The notes below the pieces were generated by a model. That model ran no database searches. It was given only the letters and a program-made list of their open reading frames with translations, and had not been told where the DNA came from. Source: Desulfosarcina sp. BuS5 (GTDB taxonomy: Bacteria; Desulfobacterota; Desulfobacteria; Desulfobacterales; BuS5). From it: 64,000 nucleotides of DNA. Every line of letters starts with the position of its first letter. Within the stretch, counting starts at the first letter, position 1. The stretch is from the NCBI RefSeq assembly GCF_028752835.1, contig NZ_CP087952.1, positions 2,089,041 through 2,153,040 on the forward strand, read 5' to 3'. Shown one piece after another: positions 18,235 through 26,492 of this stretch. The translations under genes were made by a program, and so were the position numbers.

Positions 18235-19959
18235 TCAGTCCAGGGTTTGAACCATGAGTTCTTTGCGGTATTTATCTAAAAGAGTCGCTTTGGATATCAT
18301 GCCGATAAACCTGTTATTGGCCACCACCGGTATACTAAACAGGTTCTTTCTATCCATTATATTAAGTACTTCTGCCAGGTCATCATCCGGAAAAACTCTA
18401 TCCACATTACTATCCATTATCTGCCATAAAAATACCGCGTTGTGCATACCACTATTGAATAGATAGGTTCTTATCTCGCTAAGATTGATCAATCCTAAAA
18501 AACGACCTGTTTTTTCATCTTCAACAGGAAAAAAGTTTCTTTTCGATTTTTTAATAATATTGATAAATTCGCCAAGCAGCATATTTTGATTTACTGTTAT
18601 ACAATCCCTCTCAAGCAGTTCAGGCACGCTTAAATCCGACAACACTCTTGCATCCGTGCCAGGCCTGAGAAGCTGTCCCTTGGCCACCAGGGCTTTAAGA
18701 TAAAACGAGGCCGGCTCAATATAATGGCATACTGTGGTGGAGAGAGATGATACTATTAAAAGAGGCAGGATTACATTATAGCCTCCTGTTATTTCGACTA
18801 TAAGAAAAATTCCTGTCAGGGGCGCCTGCAGCATACCGCTGATGAGTCCTGCCATGCCGAGGAGCGCATAACAACCTTCGTTAATCCATGACAGCGAAGG
18901 CCATATTACGGTAAGCGCGCGATAATATGTCAGTCCTGCAAGGCTTCCTATGACAAGGCAGGGGGCAAATATACCGCCTGATCCCCCTGCGCCGAGAGTA
19001 AGGGATGTGGCAAAAATTTTGGCCAAAAGAGCTATTGCTGCAAATAAAGTTCCTTTTGCGAATGTTCCGTTTATCATATTCCCTGTGGAATGATAGCCCT
19101 CACCAAGAACAACAGGCAAAAATATTCCTATTATTCCGACTGCACATCCTCCGGCGGCCGCACGCAGCCATAAAGGGATTTTGATTTTTCCGGAAACTCC
19201 TCGAACGGTTTTTAAACATCGGGTGAGAAAAATCGATGCGCCGGCAGTAAAAACGGCAAGACCGAAAGATGCCCCAATGTCAAAAAAGCTTATATCAAAG
19301 TTGTAATGGGCAAATGCGATATTATTCCCCTGGAGTAACCGGCTGATCTCGGTTCCTGCAACTGAAGCAATTGCTATGGGAACAATGTTGCCGGCTTTCC
19401 ATTCACCCAGGATGACCTCTATTGAAAAGACAAGTCCGGCCACCGGCGCATTAAAAATGGATGATATGGCCCCTGCCGCCCCGCATCCGACTATGATTAT
19501 TCTTTGCCGGTCATTAAGGGAAAAAAAACTGGCAATATTCGACCCTATAGCGGCTCCGCTCATCACAACCGGAGCTTCAGGTCCTGCCGATCCGCCGCTG
19601 CCGATTGTCAAACAGCTTGATATAATCCTTGAAAAGCTTGAACGGAAGCGTAATAAACCACCATAGCGGGAGACGCTGTAAACGACCTCCGGCACACCGT
19701 GGCCCGCGCCTTCATTAACTATCTTTTCCAGAAACAAAGATGAAAGTGCGGCTCCGAATGCAGGTAATGTGAACGCCCACCAGTAGTGACGGAAAGAATG
19801 AAGCCGGTCGAACAAGGTCGCAATAGACCAGTTCAGCGCTACGGCAGCCAGACCGCTGCAGCTTCCAACAATAACCGCTATCAATATCAGGAAAAGACGG
19901 TCGTCTGAACGGAAAACATTCCATCTTAAAGGATTGTGCCATGATCTGAAAATGCTCAT
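18235..19959 (-). CDS. CLC-family chloride channel/transporter with CBS pair
   Basis: Inner-membrane CLC protein, about 574 aa from ATG 19959. The three anion-path motifs are present: GAGHGVPEV (84-92), GSGGSAGPEAP (120-130) and GAGGSGGIFAP further on. Two CBS domains follow the membrane part. In CLC-ec1 the gating glutamate sits in GREGP; the matching position here is Ala125 (GSAGP), with a Glu three residues later. Loss of this glutamate uncouples transport from protons in characterised members, so a passive channel is possible. The start was chosen 10 bases after the EIIA gene rather than inside it. Usp follows directly. Confidence 0.88.
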   Translation of the reverse strand: MSIFRSWHNPLRWNVFRSDDRLFLILIAVIVGSCSGLAAVALNWSIATLFDRLHSFRHYWWAFTLPAFGAALSSLFLEKIVNEGAGHGVPEVVYSVSRYGGLLRFRSSFSRIISSCLTIGSGGSAGPEAPVVMSGAAIGSNIASFFSLNDRQRIIIVGCGAAGAISSIFNAPVAGLVFSIEVILGEWKAGNIVPIAIASVAGTEISRLLQGNNIAFAHYNFDISFFDIGASFGLAVFTAGASIFLTRCLKTVRGVSGKIKIPLWLRAAAGGCAVGIIGIFLPVVLGEGYHSTGNMINGTFAKGTLFAAIALLAKIFATSLTLGAGGSGGIFAPCLVIGSLAGLTYYRALTVIWPSLSWINEGCYALLGMAGLISGMLQAPLTGIFLIVEITGGYNVILPLLIVSSLSTTVCHYIEPASFYLKALVAKGQLLRPGTDARVLSDLSVPELLERDCITVNQNMLLGEFINIIKKSKRNFFPVEDEKTGRFLGLINLSEIRTYLFNSGMHNAVFLWQIMDSNVDRVFPDDDLAEVLNIMDRKNLFSIPVVANNRFIGMISKATLLDKYRKELMVQTLD

Positions 19960-19969
19960 ATAATTCCGT

Positions 19970-20659
19970 TTAAAAATTGCCGGCCAGGTCGAGTTCTTCC
20001 TCATAATCAGATATTTTTGCGTAAAATGCATCCGGAGCAGGAGATGTTTTCAGAAATTCTATAAACAGCTTATTGCGAACACAAAAAGATAATCGTGAAA
20101 GAAGATGAAGGTGTGTTTTAACTGATATACTTAAAAGCATGAACATTATAAAAACAGGTTTATTATCTATTGCTTCAAAGTCTACAGGTTTTTCAAGAAA
20201 ACAGGTTATTATTGCGGAATTTTTCCGCAGTTCTGATAATGGAGTGCGTGGATGTGGAATGGCAACCCCATTTCCAATGGCTGTTGAAGCAAGGGACTCT
20301 CGTTCAATCAATGTTACAAATAGTTCTTCTTTATTTTTTATTAACGAATCATGTATATTATCTGTTGCATCTTTAAGTACTTCTTCAACAGTTTGTCCCT
20401 TAATACCATATAGTATGGATCCACGCTGCATTGCAGGCAGTAAATTTCCCGGCACGAGATTTTTATCTTGATTATCCTCTTTTTTTGATAAAAAAAATGA
20501 CAGGTTATGGCTGTCAGCCCATTTTTTTATTACAGCTTCGCTTATAATATAAATACTACCACTTTTTTGGATGGGAATTTTGCCCTGTCTGATCCACCGT
20601 TCTATGGTGTTCATTGGCAGGTTCAGACTTTTGGCAACTTCGTATATAGTTAGTTTCAT
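19970..20659 (-). CDS. HTH (excisionase-like) fused to PTS EIIA domain
   Basis: 229 aa. Residues 1-55 form a MerR/excisionase-type helix-turn-helix (YEVAKSLNLPMNTIERWIRQ). Residues about 80-225 are a fructose/mannitol-type EIIA domain with the phosphorylatable His136 in GNGVAIPHPRTP. No EIIB or EIIC is nearby, so this is probably a regulator of the EIIANtr kind rather than a sugar-uptake subunit. It is the first gene of the operon with the CLC channel, Usp protein and response regulator, and may control their expression. Confidence 0.82.
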   Translation of the reverse strand: MKLTIYEVAKSLNLPMNTIERWIRQGKIPIQKSGSIYIISEAVIKKWADSHNLSFFLSKKEDNQDKNLVPGNLLPAMQRGSILYGIKGQTVEEVLKDATDNIHDSLIKNKEELFVTLIERESLASTAIGNGVAIPHPRTPLSELRKNSAIITCFLEKPVDFEAIDNKPVFIMFMLLSISVKTHLHLLSRLSFCVRNKLFIEFLKTSPAPDAFYAKISDYEEELDLAGNF

Positions 20660-20728
20660 GGTCTCAATATATATCCAGTTATTTTAGAGTACGCTGTTTG
20701 AGTACATCTATTTCATGTGCAGAGCAAT

Positions 20729-20756
20729 AAAAAAAAGGCACAAAATTTTGTGCCCT
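20729..20756 (-). terminator. Rho-independent terminator of the small ferredoxin gene
   Basis: The perfect palindrome GGCACAAAATTTTGTGCC (20738-20755) is followed, on the - strand, by TTTTTTTT. It lies about 47 bases downstream of the ferredoxin stop. Confidence 0.75.
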
Positions 20757-20802
20757 TGGGAAAGAGAGAAGGATTAAAAATTGAGCATGGCGTAAACAGG
20801 CA

Positions 20803-21099
20803 CTAACTAATATGTTTAATTTGAATAGCATCTAATTGACAGGCCTCAATACAGTCCCAGCACCCCATGCACATATCCTGAAATAAAATTGGCGGTTCAA
20901 AAACTCCGTCTATCTGTTTGATAATTTTATGTGAACATTCCAACACTGCTCCACAAAAAATCTCATCAGGATTACATTCTTTTGGACTGCATATTTCATA
21001 ATTTATTAAAGTAAATGACTTTTTTGTCTGCATTGCATTCGCGCCGCCCTGTGCGCTCTTTAAGGTTTTTTTAAGGTTTTTGCAGCAGGCTTCCTTCAT
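20803..21099 (-). CDS. Small one-cluster ferredoxin-like protein
   Basis: 98 aa. The C-terminus CMGCWDCIEACQLDAI is a single [4Fe-4S] motif (C-x2-C-x2-C-x3-C). Four further cysteines lie upstream (ICSPKECN, FCGAVLEC) and may bind a second metal, in an order unlike a classical 2[4Fe-4S] ferredoxin. ATG at 21033 is an alternative start that would drop a Cys-Cys-containing N-terminus. Soluble, presumably an electron carrier. It ends in a clear terminator and lies 33 bases from the IS copy. Confidence 0.65.
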   Translation of the reverse strand: MKEACCKNLKKTLKSAQGGANAMQTKKSFTLINYEICSPKECNPDEIFCGAVLECSHKIIKQIDGVFEPPILFQDMCMGCWDCIEACQLDAIQIKHIS

Positions 21100-21132
21100 T
21101 TACCGGTTTATATTTTAGTCCTCGCGAAATTT

Positions 21133-22010
21133 GGTAGTCCCTACAAAACAATGCAGGTTCGAAAAATCAGCTACTTACAAGGTATTGGGACTGTAATGAG
21201 ATATCTCCAGTTGCAGGTAAGCATAAGGAATTTCAGACATAATGTTTTCGAGCGCATTTTTGTAAGCCGCTAATTTATCTGTAGCGACCTTTAATATATT
21301 ATCTTTTCCCCATTTGCCCAACTTTTTAATGCCCTTTACTAAACGGTTTGCAGTGTAAGTTGTTCTTGAACCCAACTCGAAACCGATCCAGAATTTTGTT
21401 GTGGATTCAAGAGCGATAAAAACCCATAATTGTTGACTTTTATTTTTAAGGTAAGACCATAGTTCATCCATCTGGAGAAATATAATGGTAAGTCCGATAG
21501 TAAAACAAAGAAATAGGTGAAATTGCTGGCCTTTTTGCCCAATAGTTTTTTGCCGTTGTTCAATTGTCCTTCGATCTTTTTGAAGTACATCGGCAATTGC
21601 ATCAGTGCCAAGGCCGTAAGAGTTTAGCTTTGCCGTTTGCTCATATTCTTTAAAACTGCCATGCTTTCCAAAAAGATCGGAATATCCTGTTTCTGAGAAT
21701 CTATGTTTGCCACCATTGCAGTAAAACATTTGTCTTGGCTCAAAATCGGATTTTGTTATGTAAACTCCATCCTTGGTGATTTTGTTCTCGGTTGATTGAT
21801 AACATTTGCAGCTTTTCCTGGGACAAAAAAGTGTTAGGGCTGTATTTGCTGTATTTTGCATGGTTGCGATCCTTTGAATAGAGTTTTAACCGTGCTCTAC
21901 AAAATATATTGCTTTTAGTCTATAGCAATCTTAATTTTTAGTAAAAATCTTTTTTATTCATGTTTTCAGAGACACTTTTTAATCACCTGCATTGTTTTGT
22001 AGAGACTACC
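21133..22010 (-). mobile_element. IS1-like element, internally deleted copy
   Basis: 878 bp bounded by 26-bp terminal inverted repeats beginning GGTAGTCCCTACAAAACAAT (left, 21133) and GGTAGTCTCTACAAAACAAT (right end, complement at 22010), with one mismatch. No matching target duplication is visible (left flank GCGAAATTT, right flank GAAGAAAGA). About 343 bp are missing from the middle of the transposase gene compared with the copy at 16340. Confidence 0.85.
21175..21861 (-). pseudogene. IS1-like transposase with internal deletion
   Basis: The N-terminus CPRKSCKCYQS is the IS1-type zinc finger, followed by the HTH TDAIADVLQKDRRTIEQRQK and the first part of the DDE domain (MDELWSYLKN...). After AYLQ the frame jumps, through the 343-bp deletion, to the last few codons and ends out of frame (LEISHYSPNTL). 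Residues from MDELWSYL to AYLQ (about 88) are identical to the other copy. Unlikely to be active. Confidence 0.75.
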
Positions 22011-22265
22011 GAAGAAAGATATTACTGAGCACAGGGAAAATTACTTCTCCCTGTGGAGTGCCCGTTTCAGAGTACGTCAGGTTGCCTTCCTCCATTCAAA
22101 GGGTCAAACGTAAACCCCTTTTAATGTATTTTACTATCACCCCGCTCAATCCATCAAAAATCAAATGCGGTTATCCTGTCACCCTGAATGAATAGGGTTG
22201 ATATACTCTCCTCAAGAAGATAAAGTCATTTAGCATTCGAAGGATTTGTCAAAAGGAGGATAACC

Positions 22266-24104
22266 ATGCTCATAAATAGTTGGTCCAAAAGGATCTCTGA
22301 CTGGTCCGAATATTGTCAGGACGCCGCTCAACGGTCAGTACTCTTCATGGATATTATTCGCAAACGCGGTAACGTTTACCTGGAGCACCTGCAGAAAGGC
22401 CAGCCACCGGTGCTGGTATTCGATTACGACATAGTTTTGGATGGACGGACGTTTGAACGGCCGGTCAACTATGCCCTGGTGCGCATTTTAAGTCGACGCG
22501 ACGAGAGCAAAGCAGACAGACGCCAATCCCCGAAGCCCCCCGTAGCAGGCCAACCAAATCACAGGGACAAAAGAAAGCCACGGCGTCACCGGACAAGTGT
22601 CGCAACCGAAGCTCCGGAAGCCATTAGCCGCCCTGTCATCATCTTCGATCCCCGGGCTGGACACGGTCCCGGTATCGGCGGCTCAAAAGCTGATTCACAA
22701 ATCGGCATGGCCATGGATGCCGGCCATCCAGTCTATTTTTTGATCTTTTTCACGTCGCCTATGCCCGGCCAGACGCTGACGGATGTACGCAATGCTCAGA
22801 TCCAATTTGTTGAAGAGGTTCGCCGTCTGCATCCCGATGCGCCCCAACCAGCTATCATCGGCAATTGTCAGGGGGGATGGGCAGCAGCCCTGGTCGGCGT
22901 GAAGCGGCCGGATCTGGTGGGCCCAATGGTATTTAACGGCTCTCCTCTCTCCTATTGGGCCGGTGTGGAAGGCGTCAGTCCAATACGCTATATGGGTGGA
23001 TTGCTGGGCGGCGTATGGATAACGTCTCTGCTCAGCGACCTGGGTGACGGCATTTTCGACGGTGCCCACCTGGTGGCCAATTTCGAGAATCTCAATCCAG
23101 CCAACACCCTGTGGACCAAACAATACCACCTCTACGCCAATGTGGACACCGAGGAACAACGCTATCTCGATTTTGAGAAATGGTGGGGCGGTTTTTTTCT
23201 CATGACCAAAGCGGAAATTCATCAGATCGTCGACGGTCTTTTCATCGGCAACCGATTGGAGCGGGGAGAATTCCAACTCGAAGGCAATCGGGCAGTCGAT
23301 CTCAAGAAAAACACCAATCCAGTAGTGGTTTTCACTTCCTTCGGTGATAACATCACACCTCCCCAGCAAGCCCTCAACTGGATTATCAAAACTTATGGAT
23401 ACGTCGATGAAATAAAACGACGCGGCCAGGTTATAGTGTATGTCATCCATTCAAGCATCGGCCACTTAGGAATTTTTGTTTCCGCCAAAATTGCCCGCAA
23501 ACAGCATAAGAGCATTATCGCCAGTTTTGACTTGCTCTACAAACTGGAGCCCGGTCTTTACGAAATGCGAATCGAGGAGGACCCAAACCAGTATGGAGAA
23601 TATCATTTTCAATATGAGGAAAAAACCATGGGTGATATTATGGCTTTTGACGATGGCTTAGAGGATGAGGAAACCTTCATGTCAGTCAGGCAAATGTCCG
23701 AGGCCACGGATCTGGTTTATCATACGACGGTCTCACCCTGGATCAGGATGGTCACCACGCCGGTTACCGCCGAAGCGCTTCGCCAGCTTCATCCCTTGAG
23801 GATCTCCCGCTACCTCTTCTCCGACCTCAATCCTTGGATGTGGCCGGTCCAGTTCTGGGCCGATCAAATCAAAGAAAAGAGGGCCTATGAAACGCTGGCC
23901 GACGAAGATAATATGTTTGTCAGTTGGGAGAAAAACATGTCGAGAATGATAATCGATGGGCTGGACAATTTCCGGGTCATCCGCGATAACTGGGGGGAAT
24001 TGATGTTCAAAACGATTTATGGAGCAAAATGGGGTCACCCATTAAAGGTTAAGTCAAGAAAAAAAACACCTCTCCTGTCAAAAAAATATTGTTTTTTTTT
24101 GTAA
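22266..24104 (+). CDS. DUF3141 protein (PHA-synthase-like alpha/beta hydrolase), C-terminus lost
   Basis: 612-aa alpha/beta-hydrolase of the DUF3141 family, related to class III polyhydroxyalkanoate synthases. The nucleophile elbow is GNCQGGW (Cys about 201), the Asp lies in SFGDN (about 361) and the His in SIGHLG (about 400), giving a Cys-His-Asp triad. A strong AAAGGAGG site precedes ATG 22266. The last ~18 residues (VKSRKKTPLLSKKYCFFL) do not fit the family and read into an AT-rich stretch, so the natural C-terminal region seems to be lost. In other genomes these genes usually neighbour phosphotransacetylase or ketoreductase genes; none is here. Its GC content looks higher than its surroundings, hinting at transfer. 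Confidence 0.75.
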   Translation: MLINSWSKRISDWSEYCQDAAQRSVLFMDIIRKRGNVYLEHLQKGQPPVLVFDYDIVLDGRTFERPVNYALVRILSRRDESKADRRQSPKPPVAGQPNHRDKRKPRRHRTSVATEAPEAISRPVIIFDPRAGHGPGIGGSKADSQIGMAMDAGHPVYFLIFFTSPMPGQTLTDVRNAQIQFVEEVRRLHPDAPQPAIIGNCQGGWAAALVGVKRPDLVGPMVFNGSPLSYWAGVEGVSPIRYMGGLLGGVWITSLLSDLGDGIFDGAHLVANFENLNPANTLWTKQYHLYANVDTEEQRYLDFEKWWGGFFLMTKAEIHQIVDGLFIGNRLERGEFQLEGNRAVDLKKNTNPVVVFTSFGDNITPPQQALNWIIKTYGYVDEIKRRGQVIVYVIHSSIGHLGIFVSAKIARKQHKSIIASFDLLYKLEPGLYEMRIEEDPNQYGEYHFQYEEKTMGDIMAFDDGLEDEETFMSVRQMSEATDLVYHTTVSPWIRMVTTPVTAEALRQLHPLRISRYLFSDLNPWMWPVQFWADQIKEKRAYETLADEDNMFVSWEKNMSRMIIDGLDNFRVIRDNWGELMFKTIYGAKWGHPLKVKSRKKTPLLSKKYCFFL

Positions 24105-24477
24105 TTTTCTACGTAGAATAAAAGCACAAAAAAATTTATATTCACATCTGTTACTTCTTTTTGTTGGTTCACGGTATGTTAATCCGCACCAGTCACCCAT
24201 CAGGATTCAGGCTTATTATGCTCCAAGCAAATGCTTAAGAAACATTGCCCTCGCTGCCATTTCAGCAGCCCAGAAAATCTTCAGTTCCGTATCGTGTCCA
24301 ATTGTTTGTTTTCAAATCTTATGGTTATTAGCCAACCCCATTATAGGTTCACGACACAGGCGAATTAAAAGATATTTTGAGATTTTATTCTGTTATATTT
24401 TTAAAGGAACAGAAGCTGCCAATCAAGTCTTATGAATTAAAATCAACCCCAATTCCGGTTCACTTCTGTTCCCAAAC
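24105..24477. other. Non-coding stretch with degenerate direct repeats
   Basis: No credible gene. Two imperfect direct repeats of about 40 bases share CTTATG and CAACCCC then GGTTCAC (about 24319-24351 and 24429-24462). They may be leftovers of IS ends. Confidence 0.3.
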
Positions 24478-24576
24478 TTATTTTCTAAAAAGATACTCTA
24501 CGTCATAATCCACCTGATCTCGCATTACATAATATGAAGCTCTTGCAATTTTATTGCTTAATGCTTTGATTGCCAC
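24478..24576 (-). pseudogene. IS110-type transposase, C-terminal relic
   Basis: The - strand frame reads ALSNKIARASYYVMRDQVDY and ends at 24478, the pattern of the C-terminus of IS110-family transposases. Only about 32 codons remain, and they overlap the 3' end of the zinc protein gene in another frame. Confidence 0.5.
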
Positions 24577-25030
24577 TATTCCATTTCTCTTTCAATTGTT
24601 GCAAACCACGGAGGGTATTTACAATGTCATCTTGTAACGCATTTCCGGTAATATTGGCTATTAAGCCAAGCAAAACAGCAGGTTGCATTATTAAGGCATC
24701 TTGTAACGCAAAGCCTGTGTTTTGAGGATTATCGTCTTTGTTTTCAGATGGTTGAGCCGTTAAGGAATCTTGTAACGCATCCCGTTTTTTTGCTGATCGC
24801 CGCCAGTACCCCGGATTTCTTTTTCGCCACTCCTGAACCCGCTGGACATTCTCCGGCCCGCTAAAATAATTTTGATTCTCAGGTTTACTCAGCCATTTCT
24901 TCTGACTTGCAACCTTACTGGCTTTTCGACACGCAGGATTAAAACAGTGCTTCTGCCGACTTCTATTGCGAGCATCGGGTATGAACAACTTGCCGCAATG
25001 ACAACATTTAGTTTGTTTTATGGATTTCAT
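24551..25030 (-). CDS. Zinc-finger protein with ALQD repeats, mobile-element associated
   Basis: 159 aa. The N-terminus CCHCGKLFIPDARN and HCFNPACRKASK form a zinc-finger-like start. Then come SQKKWLSKPENQNYF, a sequence I know from proteins associated with mobile DNA in sulfate reducers, and VQRVQEWRKRNPGYWRRS. The C-terminal half has three copies of an ALQD unit, encoded by repeated TCTTGTAACGC blocks at about 24632, 24710 and 24770. The last residues lie over the IS110 relic, so the natural end may be altered. Function unknown. Confidence 0.55.
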   Translation of the reverse strand: MKSIKQTKCCHCGKLFIPDARNRSRQKHCFNPACRKASKVASQKKWLSKPENQNYFSGPENVQRVQEWRKRNPGYWRRSAKKRDALQDSLTAQPSENKDDNPQNTGFALQDALIMQPAVLLGLIANITGNALQDDIVNTLRGLQQLKEKWNSGNQSIKQ

Positions 25031-25212
25031 TCACAAAGCACCCCCTTACGGTGACAATATGAATAATTTTGAAATTCAGAAATGGGAAATATGAAAAAAA
25101 TACAAGGAAGAAGATGGAAGAATAGTTTGAAAATAATGAATGGATTGGAAGAAAATCACACGAAAGAAAAATACATTTTTAAACCGCCAGTTTTATGGCA
25201 CTTTTAAGTTAC

Positions 25213-25357
25213 CGCTGACAAACCAAACGCTGAAAGAGACTGGGCAGATGCTCCGCATTTTCGGAAGGCAATTTTTTAACGACATTTTACAATTTTACAA
25301 TTTAATCAGCGCTGTAGGGTTGGCTCTGCCCAGCCAGCCCCTCAGCTCAGCGTTTCA
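25213..25357. repeat. attC-like integron recombination site A
   Basis: A bipartite imperfect palindrome. The left part is GCTGACAAACC then AAACGCTGAAAGAGACTGGG. The right part begins TCTGCCCAGCCAGCCCCTC and ends CAGCGTTTCAGC. The outer arms pair as GCTGA-AAAC with GTTTCAGC, and the inner arms CTGGGCAGA/TCTGCCCAG pair exactly. Order and sequence resemble Vibrio-type attC sites (AACAAACGCC...GACTG / GCCAGCCCCT...GCGTT). The spacer is about 77 bases. No gene is credible across it. Confidence 0.6.
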
Positions 25358-25411
25358 GCGATTGGATTAATTAAAAAATAAACTTATTGCTTGTCTTTTG
25401 TAATCTTGTGC

Positions 25412-25424
25412 GTTACATTGTAAC
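25412..25424. promoter_or_regulatory. Probable higBA operator
   Basis: GTTACATTGTAAC is a perfect 6+1+6 palindrome ending one base before the higB ATG, where HigA-type antitoxins bind. TTACAT inside it may also be the -10 box. Confidence 0.5.
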
Positions 25425-25425
25425 T

Positions 25426-25722
25426 ATGATTAAGAATTTTCGTGATAATTGGCTACGAAAGTTTTTCGTGGAGGACATTCAGGCAAAAAAAATACCCGCT
25501 GATATTCGTTCACGATTGTTTAGGAAATTACAACTGTTGGATGATGCAACGAATGATGCTGACTTGAGAAGTCCACCCAGCAATCATTTTGAAAAATTAT
25601 CTGGCAAATTAAAAGATAAATGCTCCATACGTGTCAATGACCAATGGCGTTTAATTTTTACTTGGGATGATGAACACGGGGAGGCGAATGACATTTATAT
25701 TGATGATCATTCATATAAATGA
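25426..25722 (+). CDS. higB: HigB-type toxin (RelE superfamily mRNA interferase)
   Basis: 98 aa from ATG 25426 (MIKNFRDNWLRKFF), exactly how this family begins; the frame is open further upstream but through promoter DNA. KLQLLDDATNDADLRSPPSN, LSGKLKDKCSIRVNDQWRL and DIYIDDHSYK follow, giving the full RelE fold with its basic active-site region. Expected role: ribosome-dependent mRNA cleavage, blocked by HigA. Toxin precedes antitoxin, as in higBA loci, 8 bases apart. The pair sits between two attC-like sites, as toxin-antitoxin cassettes do in chromosomal integrons, where they stabilise arrays. Confidence 0.9.
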   Translation: MIKNFRDNWLRKFFVEDIQAKKIPADIRSRLFRKLQLLDDATNDADLRSPPSNHFEKLSGKLKDKCSIRVNDQWRLIFTWDDEHGEANDIYIDDHSYK

Positions 25723-25730
25723 GGTATAAA

Positions 25731-26042
25731 ATGATTATAACTAAACGTAAACCCGTCAGTGTCGGTGAAATGATTAATGAAGAATTTATTGCACCTTTGG
25801 GAATTACTCAGGGGCAACTATCTTCTGCAATGGGCGTCAGTCGAAGAACTGTAAATGAACTTTGCACTGGTAAGAGATCTATAACCGTTGATACTGCTTT
25901 AATGTTAGCTAAAGTATTTGGAAATACAGCGAATTTTTGGCTTAATTTACAGCAACGAAATGATATATGGGCTGCACTACATTCCCCGAAGCGAATGGAA
26001 AAAATTGAGCGTGTTAGTCCAATTCGTGAAGCAATTGCATAG
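25731..26042 (+). CDS. higA: HigA-type antitoxin (XRE family)
   Basis: 103 aa from ATG 25731, with GAGG seven bases upstream. HTH residues GITQGQLSSAMGVSRRTVNE are followed by the family-specific GKRSITVDTALMLAKVFGN and FWLNLQQRND. It binds and neutralises HigB and represses the operon. The frame could start at 25719, but that start lacks a ribosome binding site. Confidence 0.9.
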   Translation: MIITKRKPVSVGEMINEEFIAPLGITQGQLSSAMGVSRRTVNELCTGKRSITVDTALMLAKVFGNTANFWLNLQQRNDIWAALHSPKRMEKIERVSPIREAIA

Positions 26043-26090
26043 AAAATTATCGGCCATTTCTATCATAAAATCAGCATATTAAATATAAAA

Positions 26091-26226
26091 GCACCGAACA
26101 AGACGCCTGAGAGGGGCCGGGCAAAGCCGTGCCGTTTTTTGAAAGATGGTATTGGACCGGTAATTCTTACCTTTATCATAGTTTTTCGGTTATCGTTGCC
26201 CAGCCACTCAGCTTTACGTTGGAGCT
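26091..26226. repeat. attC-like integron recombination site B
   Basis: The left half has CCGAACAAGACGCCTGAGAG then GGGCCGGGCAA. The right half has TTGCCCAGCCACTCAGC then TTTACGTTGGAGC. The outer AAC/GTT, CTGAG/CTCAG and GGGCAA/TTGCCC boxes pair. The 3' core GTTGGAG is one base from the GTTRRRY consensus. It starts 49 bases after higA, so the cassette A-to-B is about 860 bp. Confidence 0.65.
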
Positions 26227-26237
26227 AAAGGAAATGA

Positions 26238-26492
26238 TCAGTAGTGGTAGCGCAACTGGGCGATATGAATTGCATTTTCAGATACTTTATAAACGAACCT
26301 GTGTCATCAGTGATTCGTCGAGACCAGTAGCCGGAAAGAGCATGTTTAAGCGGTTCAGGTTTCCCAACACCCTCAAATGGATTTCGTTTCATTTCTTTGA
26401 TGAGGGTATTGATACGACGAAGAACTTTTTTTATCGGTGTTCTGCCAAAAGAGATAATCATCCCAAGCGTGGTCAGAAAAGATGAGCTTCAC
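26238..26492 (-). pseudogene. yoeB: Frameshifted YoeB toxin gene
   Basis: Read across frames it gives [16 protein letters not shown], then [20 protein letters not shown] and [15 protein letters not shown], then HRFVYKV and AQLRYHY, an almost complete YoeB. Two frameshifts break it: an extra A in the AAAAAAA run near 26424, and one in GATGACAC near 26312. Start GTG overlaps the yefM stop, the normal coupling. It sits just after attC site B, facing the other way from higBA. Confidence 0.8.

Noticed and set aside
16340-22010. Composite transposon formed by the two IS copies
   Set aside because: Both copies are defective and no target duplication flanks the whole block. A shared inversion or deletion explains it better.
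22695-23450. 251-codon antisense frame over the DUF3141 gene
   Set aside because: The opposite frame has the nucleophile elbow and a strong ribosome binding site. This one has no motif.
24233-24360. Possible zinc-ribbon transposase fragment (HCPRCHF)
   Set aside because: Only a single CxxC-like pair; no further transposase residue could be read.
25140-25370. 76-codon + strand frame
   Set aside because: It runs across the attC-like palindrome and lacks a ribosome binding site.
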